Shown here in pieces: positions 6,070 to 13,847 of a stretch of 64,000 bases of DNA. Position numbers and translations under genes: made by a program. The DNA is from Fibrobacter sp. (lineage in GTDB: Bacteria; Fibrobacterota; Fibrobacteria; Fibrobacterales; Fibrobacteraceae). The notes beneath the pieces were generated by a model that saw nothing but the letters and a program-made list of their open reading frames with translations, made no database searches and was not told the origin of the DNA. The DNA lies in NCBI GenBank assembly GCA_017475045.1, contig JAFVGH010000140.1:1-64000 (forward strand). Direction: 5' to 3'. How positions within the stretch are numbered: the first letter of the stretch is position 1; each line of letters opens with the position of its first letter.

Positions 6070-7647
6070 ATGAAAAAGATCAAGTTCCAGGATACCTCGT
6101 TCCGCGATGGTTTCCAGTCTATTTTCGGTGCCCGCGTTTTCGCCAAGGACTTTATGCCCGCGGTGGAAGCTGCCGTAAAGGCCGGTATCACCCATTTTGA
6201 AGCAGGTGGCGGTGCCCGTTTCCAGGCCCTGTACCAGAACTGCGGCGAAGACGCTTTCGACATGATGGACGAATTCCGTCGCGTCGTGGGCCCGAAGATT
6301 CGCCTGCAGACCCTTGCCCGCGGCATTAACGTGGTGGCCTTGGCCCCCCAGCCCCGCGACATGATCAAGCTCCATGCCGACATGTTCAAGAAGCACGGCA
6401 TGACCCGTATCCGTAACTTTGACGCCCTGAACGACGTGAACAACCTGATCTACTCCGGTAAGTGCATTACCGACGCCGGTCTGGAACACGAAGTCGTGGT
6501 AACCATGATGGAACTGCCTCCGGGATGCGACCTGAACGCCGCCCACAACCCGGAATTCTACGAACGCATCCTCAAGAACATTCTGGACGCCGGCATCCCG
6601 TTTGCCTCCGTGTGCTTCAAGGACGCTTCTGGTACCACGAACCCCACCAAGGTTTACGAGACCTTCAAGCGCGCCCGTAAGCTTCTCGGCAACGACGTGG
6701 AACTCCGTATCCACAGCCATGACACCTGCGGTACCGGTGTGGCCCAGTACAAGGCCGCTATCGAAGGTGGTGCCGACGGTGTTGACCTGAGCCGCAAGCC
6801 CCTCTCCGGTGGTACGGCCCAGCCCGACCTGTTCTCCATGTTCCACGCTCTCAAGGGCACCGACTATAAGCTGGCCCTTGGCGAGGACAGCATTGTGGAC
6901 GACCACATTGCCGAACTCATGGAAGCAAACAACGTGGCCGTGGAATGCCTCAAGGACTACAACTTCCCGCCCGAAGCCCGTCAGATTACGACGGACGTGA
7001 TTTTCAGCCCCATGCCGGGTGGTGCTCTTACCGCCAACACCCTCATGATGCGCGAAAACAAGACCTTCCACCTGTTCCCGAAGGTTATCGAGAACATGAG
7101 CGAATGCGTACGCCGCGGTGGCTTTGCCTCTTCTGTGACGCCGGTTTCTCAGTTCTACTTCCAGCAGGCCTACATGAACACCATCAACGAGAACGCTGGC
7201 CGCGACCGTTGGTTCAAGATGACGGAAGGCTACGGCAAGATGCTCCTCGGTTACCAGGGCAAGACTCCTTGCGAACCGGATCCGGAGCTGGTGAAGATCG
7301 CTGCCGACCAGTTCAACATGAAGCCGTTCAAGGAAGCCTATCCGGGCATCCAGTGCGCCGAAGAAATCCTTCCGCCGGGCATCCCCGCCGCCAAGAAGCT
7401 CCTCGAAGAAAATGGCCTGCCGGTTACCGACGAGACCATCTTCATCACGGGCTGCCTCCAGACGAAGGCTGGCAACAAGGGTATCGAATTCCTCAAGGGC
7501 AACCGCCACATTGGCGTGCCCAAGAAGGACCCGAACGCCGCTCCGGCCGTGGACACCAAGAACATGAAGGCCGGTGCTGCAAGCACCTACCGCATCGCTC
7601 TTGGCAACCAGAGCTGGGACGTGCAGGTTCAGACCCTCAGCAAGTAA
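6070..7647 (+). CDS. Carboxyltransferase subunit (oxaloacetate decarboxylase alpha / transcarboxylase 5S type)
   Basis: The 525-residue protein belongs to the HMG-lyase-like carboxyltransferase family, which moves CO2 between a biotin carrier and pyruvate/oxaloacetate. Metal and catalytic motifs are visible: FQDTSFRDGFQS at the start (family DTTLRDAHQS), FKDASGT with the lysine normally carbamylated, and HSHDTCG for the metal histidines. The end, YRIALGNQSWDVQVQ, matches the C-terminus of the transcarboxylase 5S subunit and the linker before a biotin domain, but no MKM biotin site follows. The biotin carrier must therefore be a separate protein. A role in the succinate/propionate branch of central metabolism is likely. 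A strong terminator follows. Confidence 0.9.
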   Translation: MKKIKFQDTSFRDGFQSIFGARVFAKDFMPAVEAAVKAGITHFEAGGGARFQALYQNCGEDAFDMMDEFRRVVGPKIRLQTLARGINVVALAPQPRDMIKLHADMFKKHGMTRIRNFDALNDVNNLIYSGKCITDAGLEHEVVVTMMELPPGCDLNAAHNPEFYERILKNILDAGIPFASVCFKDASGTTNPTKVYETFKRARKLLGNDVELRIHSHDTCGTGVAQYKAAIEGGADGVDLSRKPLSGGTAQPDLFSMFHALKGTDYKLALGEDSIVDDHIAELMEANNVAVECLKDYNFPPEARQITTDVIFSPMPGGALTANTLMMRENKTFHLFPKVIENMSECVRRGGFASSVTPVSQFYFQQAYMNTINENAGRDRWFKMTEGYGKMLLGYQGKTPCEPDPELVKIAADQFNMKPFKEAYPGIQCAEEILPPGIPAAKKLLEENGLPVTDETIFITGCLQTKAGNKGIEFLKGNRHIGVPKKDPNAAPAVDTKNMKAGAASTYRIALGNQSWDVQVQTLSK

Positions 7648-7683
7648 TTTCTCGCAGCGAAAGCCGCGAACCCCAATTAGAAA

Positions 7684-7713
7684 AGCCCCGGAAGAAATTC
7701 CGGGACTTTTTTT
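7684..7713 (+). terminator. Intrinsic terminator after the carboxyltransferase gene
   Basis: The perfect stem CCCGGAA / TTCCGGG with a GAAA loop (7687-7704) is followed by AC and seven T. It lies 40 bases after the stop codon and before the convergent gene ending at 7753. Confidence 0.9.
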
Positions 7714-7752
7714 GCGTGAACAGCATTTGGTATCGGCGAACTTTTCCTTAAG

Positions 7753-8553
7753 CTAGAAGGAGAAGGTCTTACCCAGGCTTATGGAGAAAAGCTCCTGCGT
7801 CGAAGTGGACACCCCGCCATGGAATCCTGACGGATGGTAATAGACAAGGCCCATGGACATGGCCGACCCTACGCCACCGATCAAAGAACCTTCATCGGAC
7901 AAATGGCCCGAAAAGACCATCCTCGTCTCGCTCTTGATGACTCCGTAGCGAGCTTTTTTTCCAAGGTTGAAACCATACCAGAATCCAATCATTGGGAATA
8001 TTTCGTTACTTTCTGCAGGACTGTTTATGATACCTATTTCCGCTAGTTCCTTACGTTTGTCTTCGTAGTCGCCGTTGGATTGAGACAGCATAACGCCACC
8101 GCCAAAACCGAACTGAACGAGCCCTATGTTGAAATCCAGCCCGAGCATCGCCTGTTCCTGCAAGGACCAGAACGAGTGGGAATCTTCACCCTCTTTGGAA
8201 TCCATCCATTTACGGTAGTTGTCCCAGCAAGGACCATCGTTACAGTCAAACTTCAGAGTGCCCCCGTTCCCTGCAAACGCAGCCTGAACAAAGAACACGT
8301 CCAAGAATCGGTACTGTGCAAAGAGGTCACCGCCTACGGAATGAACCTCGTCCACATTCTGGCCTATTCCATAGGGAGTCCCGAACAAGCCTACACCCAT
8401 GGTAAAATTCTTCTGTTGCTCTCCAGACCATCTAGGTTCATGGTAGACTGGCATGGGGTTAGAACCCATGGTCTGCAAAAAAGGTTTATTGCACCCCGCA
8501 AGCAGACACATCACAACAGATAAAAGTAAAAACACAGTCAATTTATTTTTCAT
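7753..8553 (-). CDS. Lipoprotein with beta-barrel-like body, function unknown
   Basis: The 266-residue protein has a lipoprotein signal ending in LLAGC (about residues 17-21). The mature part is rich in alternating hydrophobic and glycine-containing strands (GLVQFGFGGGVML, FPMIGFWYGFNLG) and ends in phenylalanine (GKTFSF), as outer-membrane barrel proteins do. No named family is recognised. The start ATG at 8553 has GGAAGG eight bases upstream. A possible promoter TTGATT-18-TAATAT lies between it and the upstream lipase gene, so it may be transcribed separately from the overlapping gene pair upstream. Confidence 0.65.
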   Translation of the reverse strand: MKNKLTVFLLLSVVMCLLAGCNKPFLQTMGSNPMPVYHEPRWSGEQQKNFTMGVGLFGTPYGIGQNVDEVHSVGGDLFAQYRFLDVFFVQAAFAGNGGTLKFDCNDGPCWDNYRKWMDSKEGEDSHSFWSLQEQAMLGLDFNIGLVQFGFGGGVMLSQSNGDYEDKRKELAEIGIINSPAESNEIFPMIGFWYGFNLGKKARYGVIKSETRMVFSGHLSDEGSLIGGVGSAMSMGLVYYHPSGFHGGVSTSTQELFSISLGKTFSF

Positions 8554-8609
8554 ATTTCATCCTTCCAAGGTTCGAAAGATATTATTTTATTTTCAACGCT
8601 TCAATCAAT

Positions 8610-11093
8610 TTACTCAAGTGTTATTGAACGGATAATACATTTTTCGCCACTCTTCATCGCCTGTAAACCCAGGCGGGAAGCGGAAAGAGAGCCTTTAGGT
8701 GTAATATCCGTATTTATCAAATCGGACAATGGTAATTTTTTACTAACAAATCCATTTTGCAAACTACCGTTGCCCATATTCACATTTTTCTTGGATTTTG
8801 CATCAAAGAAAACGGATGTATTCTGACAGGTTCCTGGCCAATAAGACACCACTAGATTCTTGTAATTATTCATAGAATAAGTCCGCATTAAATCAAAATG
8901 GGCCCCGTCATAATTAGATTTAAAGTCAATAGACAGGCCGGAGCCTAGGCCATCGGAATAGTCCCTAACCTTAACCGTATCGGACCAGGGGAAGACCTTG
9001 TAAGATGTATTAGGATAGATTTTTGCCGAAGGAATCGCAGACGGGATAGCCACGAAATTATTCGTATTGATAATAAGACGGGGACGACGAAGAGTCACAA
9101 TACCGCCATTAGAATTCAGCACCAATCTAAACCACCGGAAATTTTTTAAGGCTCCTGCAGTAGCAGGCATTTGCCAACGAATAGTGTGGAAAAGGCCATC
9201 TTGCGGGACCTCCTTTTCCGCAAATTGAATTTGATATCCTCCATCTTTACGGCCTTTCAGCAAAAGTTCCGCAAACATCCAATTACTCTTGGGTCGCTGG
9301 ACCCGTATTTCTACCTCAAATATACTAGAAGGCGGAACATCCAAACCATTATCCGCAGCGGCAACCTTCTGCCAACCTGCAGGAAGTTCAAAGGTCACCT
9401 GGCTTGAACGTTCTGTCTCAGCGCTATTATAGTCATAACGTACATAGCCAAAGGACTTATTCTGAAGGACTCCTCCGTTCTTGACAACGGCAGGTATTTT
9501 ACTTTGGTCCATGCACGACGTACTCGGTGAGAAAAGCCCTCCAAGTTTCGGATTGCGGAACTGTTTTTTCACAGGATTATAATCGGCCTTCGCCACCTCA
9601 CAAAGAACACGCCAAATGTCCACCTGCATACCAGCAAGAACATTCTTGTCAATGGATCCACCTCCCTTATTCGGAGACTCAATATGACGACCGCTCATAG
9701 CTTCAGAATACCTTGGATGGCTTGGGTCTACAGCGTACACTGCCTTGGCGGAACTTCTTGATTCCGGCCTTTCAAAGGCAAGGCCGGACGAAGCTTGACT
9801 ATGGGCACAGCCTTTTCGAATAGCCAAATCCCCATCGCATTTAAGATCCATAGCACTTACCGTGGGTATAAAAGTGCTGCTTGCCTGATAAAGCGTATCG
9901 TTGTTCCAATAGGATTTCAAAGGAAGACTTGCAACAGTAAGCCCGGCAACTTTGACCTTCTTATCCCAGTTTTTGGGCATAGCCTCTTCCATGCCATCCC
10001 GCAGGGATTCATACAAGGTTTTTGCAAAGGGATACGTACTTCCCTGGACAAAATCGAGTTCCGTAACGCCCTTCTTGGACACCTCTTCCACATCGGTATT
10101 AAATTCGTACTTGCGGTTACGAGCATATTCTCCTGATTCTGCTGTAGAATAGGAAAGGGAACTTGTGGCGCGACCCATAACCTTGGACAATAGTTCTGTA
10201 CGACGTTCCAAATCATAGTACTTGTTCTTATGGGCCGGATCCTTGCCCTTTAATTGACCCTGGGCAACAAGAACAGAGGGGAACCCTTTATACTCGGCGG
10301 CCCTACGGTAATCTCCAAAAAGGAACCTATTGCTGCCCGTTCTTGGCTTATACGTCGTATTTCCCATTTCCGTATCGTAAAGGAGCAATTCTCTTGCACC
10401 CGGCGAGGAAATCAAATCATAAAAAGCCTCCGCTGCAGGAACTTCCGCCTCATTAGCCCAAAAATCAATGGATGCCACCAAACCACGGGGCATTACCGCC
10501 CCCTGATGTGGAGAATCTAAAGAGGCAAAGAACCTGACCGGTGGATCATTATCGGTTCTACTAGCATCGTAAAGATAAGCTCCATACCGTCCAATAATTC
10601 CGCCCTGGCTAATTCCAAGAATCACGAAGCCATCCCGTTTCTTATATGGGAACGGAATATATTCGTTTTTTCCTAAATATCTCAGCAACGCTGCAAATGA
10701 CTTGCTGTTTACCTCAAGAGACCTGATTACCGTTTCTGAAAATTGCACAAGAACCGGCGTATATCCAAGAGACTTTAACATTTCTGGAATACCAAACTCT
10801 TCCGTCTCACGCTGTAATTGCGAAAGAGTCCTTTGTTCATCAACGCTTAAATGGATTCCGTCAATGATAAAGAAAGGTCTTTCCAGATAAAAGCCAAAAG
10901 GCGCCGAATTCATTTCCGGAGGGTCAATTACACGAAGCCTTATGTCGGGCATCATTGTACGGACAAGCTCCGTATTGACATTAACAAGACGGGGTGGGAA
11001 GCGGTCCGTAAAATGCAAATCAATCGTTTCTGCACATAAGAATCCCGCAAAGGCCAGCAGAGCCACCATTATTTTTTTCAAAAGATTCATCAC
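8610..11093 (-). CDS. Secreted alpha/beta-hydrolase (lipase/esterase) with C-terminal beta domain
   Basis: The 827-residue exported protein has a signal peptide (about 1-21, ending FLCAE). The nucleophile elbow GISQGGIIGRYG (about 158-169) fits the G-x-S-x-G pattern and is followed by FASLDSPHQGA, the segment typical of PGAP1/DUF676-like lipases. STFIPTVSAMD further on resembles a block seen in Bacteroidota hydrolases. A histidine candidate for the triad lies in the region CAH or PSHPRY. The last 300 residues look like a jelly-roll binding domain. It probably acts on lipids or esterified plant polymers outside the cytoplasm. The start overlaps the upstream gene's stop by four bases (ATGA). 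Confidence 0.75.
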   Translation of the reverse strand: MMNLLKKIMVALLAFAGFLCAETIDLHFTDRFPPRLVNVNTELVRTMMPDIRLRVIDPPEMNSAPFGFYLERPFFIIDGIHLSVDEQRTLSQLQRETEEFGIPEMLKSLGYTPVLVQFSETVIRSLEVNSKSFAALLRYLGKNEYIPFPYKKRDGFVILGISQGGIIGRYGAYLYDASRTDNDPPVRFFASLDSPHQGAVMPRGLVASIDFWANEAEVPAAEAFYDLISSPGARELLLYDTEMGNTTYKPRTGSNRFLFGDYRRAAEYKGFPSVLVAQGQLKGKDPAHKNKYYDLERRTELLSKVMGRATSSLSYSTAESGEYARNRKYEFNTDVEEVSKKGVTELDFVQGSTYPFAKTLYESLRDGMEEAMPKNWDKKVKVAGLTVASLPLKSYWNNDTLYQASSTFIPTVSAMDLKCDGDLAIRKGCAHSQASSGLAFERPESRSSAKAVYAVDPSHPRYSEAMSGRHIESPNKGGGSIDKNVLAGMQVDIWRVLCEVAKADYNPVKKQFRNPKLGGLFSPSTSCMDQSKIPAVVKNGGVLQNKSFGYVRYDYNSAETERSSQVTFELPAGWQKVAAADNGLDVPPSSIFEVEIRVQRPKSNWMFAELLLKGRKDGGYQIQFAEKEVPQDGLFHTIRWQMPATAGALKNFRWFRLVLNSNGGIVTLRRPRLIINTNNFVAIPSAIPSAKIYPNTSYKVFPWSDTVKVRDYSDGLGSGLSIDFKSNYDGAHFDLMRTYSMNNYKNLVVSYWPGTCQNTSVFFDAKSKKNVNMGNGSLQNGFVSKKLPLSDLINTDITPKGSLSASRLGLQAMKSGEKCIIRSITLE

Positions 11094-12364
11094 TTCACCT
11101 CCAGGAATAGTTTCTGTTCAAAAGTCTGGCTTCCAGAATGAATTTTGACCAAGATTTTCTGCAGTCCAGCAGACTCAAATTCAAGAGTTCCTTCCGTTTT
11201 AGGTGTTAGTTCCAGACATTTCCCTCCCGTACACAGTTCTATGGCAGGGAGTTGTCCACTAGGCGTTATGGTAAAGTAGGGGTCATAGACAATTCTCACC
11301 TTAGACGTTGCCACGTAAGATACCGGTAGCCCCGTCAATACCAGATGATAATCCTCTATTTCCCGTTTTGTGCATGCGCTATCTCCACAAAAAGAGACGC
11401 CATAATCAATATCGGCAACCAGCAAAGGCAGCACAGTATTATCGCTCAAAGCCGTAAGAATTCCAGCTTCTTCAAAAATCTTCTTTGAATTAGGAACAAA
11501 ACCTTCGACAAGGCTTCCTTTTTCCACAAGGAACAAGCTATTATACCAACCGCGCCAGGACTCCCTAGCCGACAAATCATTAGCATTCTTGAAATTGAGA
11601 ATGCGCATTTGATTTTCTTCGGGAACCACGATTTTTGCACTGGTTTTTGTTTTCAGGGTTTCCTTCTCACTGGCCGTATAGCGCGACTGAACAGGCCGTT
11701 CGTAGGCATCTTCAAAAAGGCCCTCTCGTACAGGAGATGCCGGATCCACGTCTACAAAAACATAAGGGCCCAGTTCTTTGACCGTGGCCAACCCCGACGA
11801 GCCCTGCACTGAAGGCTCGGCCTCCTGGACGCAACTCAGAACGATATCATCCACAAACAATGTGGTATACTGGTTGGCGGGAACACCGATCAAGCCTATT
11901 CCCACCTTGTCCACCTCCACAGAAGACCCTTCCATCAAACTAGAGACGGGGATTTCCAGGGAGTGGGTCTTCCCCACTTCTAGCGTATGGAACGACATCT
12001 TCCCGTTTCCGCTAGGACCCGAAAGCCAGACACCCAAGTTTCCCGCCTGGGTAGAACGGGCCTTCAGCTTCAGGGAACCTCCCTGCACCACGACAGGCAA
12101 GGCGTCAAAGACCAGGGAACCGGTCCAGTCACCACGGTAGTTACGCATGCCGGAAAGCCGGATATAGGGCGATTTCATGTTATCGAAATCGCCCCAGTTG
12201 GCAGACCATTCCGGAGCCTCGGGAAATGACCGGGTAGACTCTTCCATAAGGCCTTTGGAACTGCCGTTTTCGTATAAGACAAGGTTCTTGCAATTAGCTG
12301 CAAATGCTGCGGAGGAGAGCAAGGCTCCTCCAAGGGCCAAGGGGCCCCAAATCCTATTTCTCAT
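11090..12364 (-). CDS. Exported beta-sandwich protein paired with the lipase
   Basis: The 424-residue product has the start at 12364 chosen for its GGAGG site seven bases upstream and for the signal peptide that begins there (MRNRIWGPLALGG, cleaved after SAAFA). Residues about 30-190 look like a carbohydrate-binding or CIA30-type beta-sandwich ending in TTLFVDDIVLSC. The second half has several short strands and no recognised catalytic motif. The stop overlaps the lipase start by four bases, so the two are translated together. A role as binding partner, or as a chaperone or anchor for the lipase, is an inference from this coupling. Confidence 0.6.
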   Translation of the reverse strand: MRNRIWGPLALGGALLSSAAFAANCKNLVLYENGSSKGLMEESTRSFPEAPEWSANWGDFDNMKSPYIRLSGMRNYRGDWTGSLVFDALPVVVQGGSLKLKARSTQAGNLGVWLSGPSGNGKMSFHTLEVGKTHSLEIPVSSLMEGSSVEVDKVGIGLIGVPANQYTTLFVDDIVLSCVQEAEPSVQGSSGLATVKELGPYVFVDVDPASPVREGLFEDAYERPVQSRYTASEKETLKTKTSAKIVVPEENQMRILNFKNANDLSARESWRGWYNSLFLVEKGSLVEGFVPNSKKIFEEAGILTALSDNTVLPLLVADIDYGVSFCGDSACTKREIEDYHLVLTGLPVSYVATSKVRIVYDPYFTITPSGQLPAIELCTGGKCLELTPKTEGTLEFESAGLQKILVKIHSGSQTFEQKLFLEVK

Positions 12365-12709
12365 AGGAATCCTCCAAAAGAGAATCATCTGGAAAAAGGC
12401 GGAAAGGGGCCCGCCACGAAGACTATCAAACAAAAAAGGCACACTCCCCGAAGGGACATGTGCCAATACTCGTTTTCAATCCAGGGCGAAAAATAAATAA
12501 ATCTATCGGCCTGTAAAGAGGCGCCTTGGGAAATTTAATTTTACCGAAAAAGTCGGCAACTTTTCCGAAAAAATAAGTCATATAGGGCATTTTTGCCCAT
12601 TTTTTGCATTGATAAACATAAGATATATATATGTATCCGAAAAACACTCCAACAAGCCCTGCCGGTCCGACCAAAAGCAAAAAAAACCTTGTTACATTTA
12701 GCCCCGAAA
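12365..12709. other. Long intergenic region with two hairpins and a minus-strand terminator
   Basis: This 345-base gap separates divergent genes. On the minus strand it holds an AT-rich promoter-like TATATATATCTTATG (about 12613-12627), a small hairpin GGGCA AAAA TGCCC (12587-12600), an imperfect CGGAAAAGT / ACTTTTTCGG hairpin (12543-12566), and the terminator at 12432-12464. The terminator lies 68 bases before the start of the downstream gene. Either a short RNA of about 170 bases is made here, or the leader of that gene is attenuated. No known riboswitch is recognised. Confidence 0.4.
12432..12464 (-). terminator. Intrinsic terminator in the leader of the exported beta-sandwich gene
   Basis: The minus strand reads GGCACATGTCCC TTCG GGGAGTGTGCC, a stem with a small internal mismatch, then six T. 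No minus-strand protein gene upstream could need it, because the next gene in that direction is on the plus strand. Confidence 0.65.
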
Positions 12710-13846
12710 ATGTTCTGGACGGTACTCACATACGTTCTCATAGGGCTGCTTTCCCTGTTCGGGCTCTTCTACCTGTGGTTGGAAGTGCGCTTTTACCGGG
12801 CCCTCGGAACCGTCCGGGAGGGCCGTTCCACAGTAAACCCGCCTCCGAGGGTCAGCGTGCTTATCGCCGCCCGAAACGAGTCCGCAGGCATTAGGGCCAC
12901 CCTGGATTCTGTGCTTGACCAGGATTATGCAGGCGTTTGGGACGTGTGGGTGGCCGACGACCGCTCCGACGATGACACCCCCGCCATCCTGGAAGAATAC
13001 CGCGCCCGCCATCCAGAACGGCTCCACATTCTGACCATCAAGGACCTTCCCGAAGGCGTCAGCCCCAAGAAGCACGCCATCAGCAAGATGATCGAAGCCT
13101 GCGAAGGGGACATTCTGTGCCTTACGGACGCCGACTGCATTGTCCAGCGGGAGTGGCTTACGGGCATTTTGCGAGAATTCGAACCCGGAATCGAACTGGT
13201 GGCAGGGCATTCCTACATTCCCACCGTCCCCGGCAAGTCTCCCTTCATTATCTGCATGCAGGCGGTAGAGACCCTCATTTACCGGGTGGCAGGCACTGCC
13301 GGGCTAGCCATGCACCTGCCCCTTACCAGCACGGGCAACAACCTGGCCTACCGCAAGGACTTTTTCAAGAGCGTGAACGGGTTCGATAACGTCATCAAGA
13401 TCCAGAGCGGCGACGACGACCTGCTGATGCAGAAACTGGCCACCGACCGGCCTTTCGCCATGCGCTACTGCATTACCCCCTCCACCTTCGTGACCACAAA
13501 CGGCAAGGAGACCCTAAAGGAACTCTGGGAGCAGCGCAAGCGCTGGGCCTCCAAGACCATCTACTACTCCCCGAAAATCGTGTTCGTACTCTCCATGGTT
13601 TTCCTGTTTTTGACCATGCTCTGCGTCACGGCAGCGTTTTCGCCCTTCAGCACCAAAGTTTTAATTGCAACCCTGGTCGCCTTTGCCCTCAAGAGCCTGG
13701 GCGACCTGATCCTCATTTTGCGTGGTCTCAAGATTTTTAGGCAGGAACACCTGCTCAAGTGGTGCATTCCTGTAGAAATTGTCCACGCCCCCTTTACCGT
13801 CCTTGCCGTACTATTCGGCCTGTTCGGACGATTCAAATGGAAGTAA
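12710..13846 (+). CDS. Membrane glycosyltransferase, GT2 family
   Basis: The 378-residue protein has an N-terminal membrane segment (about 4-26), a cytoplasmic GT-A domain, and C-terminal membrane segments (about 285-305, 315-335, 350-370). GT2 landmarks are in order: VADDRSDDD for the nucleotide, LTDADC as the DxD metal site, SGDDDLLMQK, and QRKRW near the end of the domain. It should transfer sugars from nucleotide donors to a lipid or growing polysaccharide at the inner membrane. The start is preferred over upstream codons because a TACATT element ends 11 bases before it. topB follows after one base, so the two form an operon. Confidence 0.9.
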   Translation: MFWTVLTYVLIGLLSLFGLFYLWLEVRFYRALGTVREGRSTVNPPPRVSVLIAARNESAGIRATLDSVLDQDYAGVWDVWVADDRSDDDTPAILEEYRARHPERLHILTIKDLPEGVSPKKHAISKMIEACEGDILCLTDADCIVQREWLTGILREFEPGIELVAGHSYIPTVPGKSPFIICMQAVETLIYRVAGTAGLAMHLPLTSTGNNLAYRKDFFKSVNGFDNVIKIQSGDDDLLMQKLATDRPFAMRYCITPSTFVTTNGKETLKELWEQRKRWASKTIYYSPKIVFVLSMVFLFLTMLCVTAAFSPFSTKVLIATLVAFALKSLGDLILILRGLKIFRQEHLLKWCIPVEIVHAPFTVLAVLFGLFGRFKWK

Positions 13847-13847
13847 A

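Noticed and set aside
6007-7509. 500-codon open frame antisense to the carboxyltransferase gene
   Set aside because: Typical shadow of a highly biased coding strand: the translation is rich in Val, His, Gly and Phe without motifs, and the plus-strand protein is clearly real.
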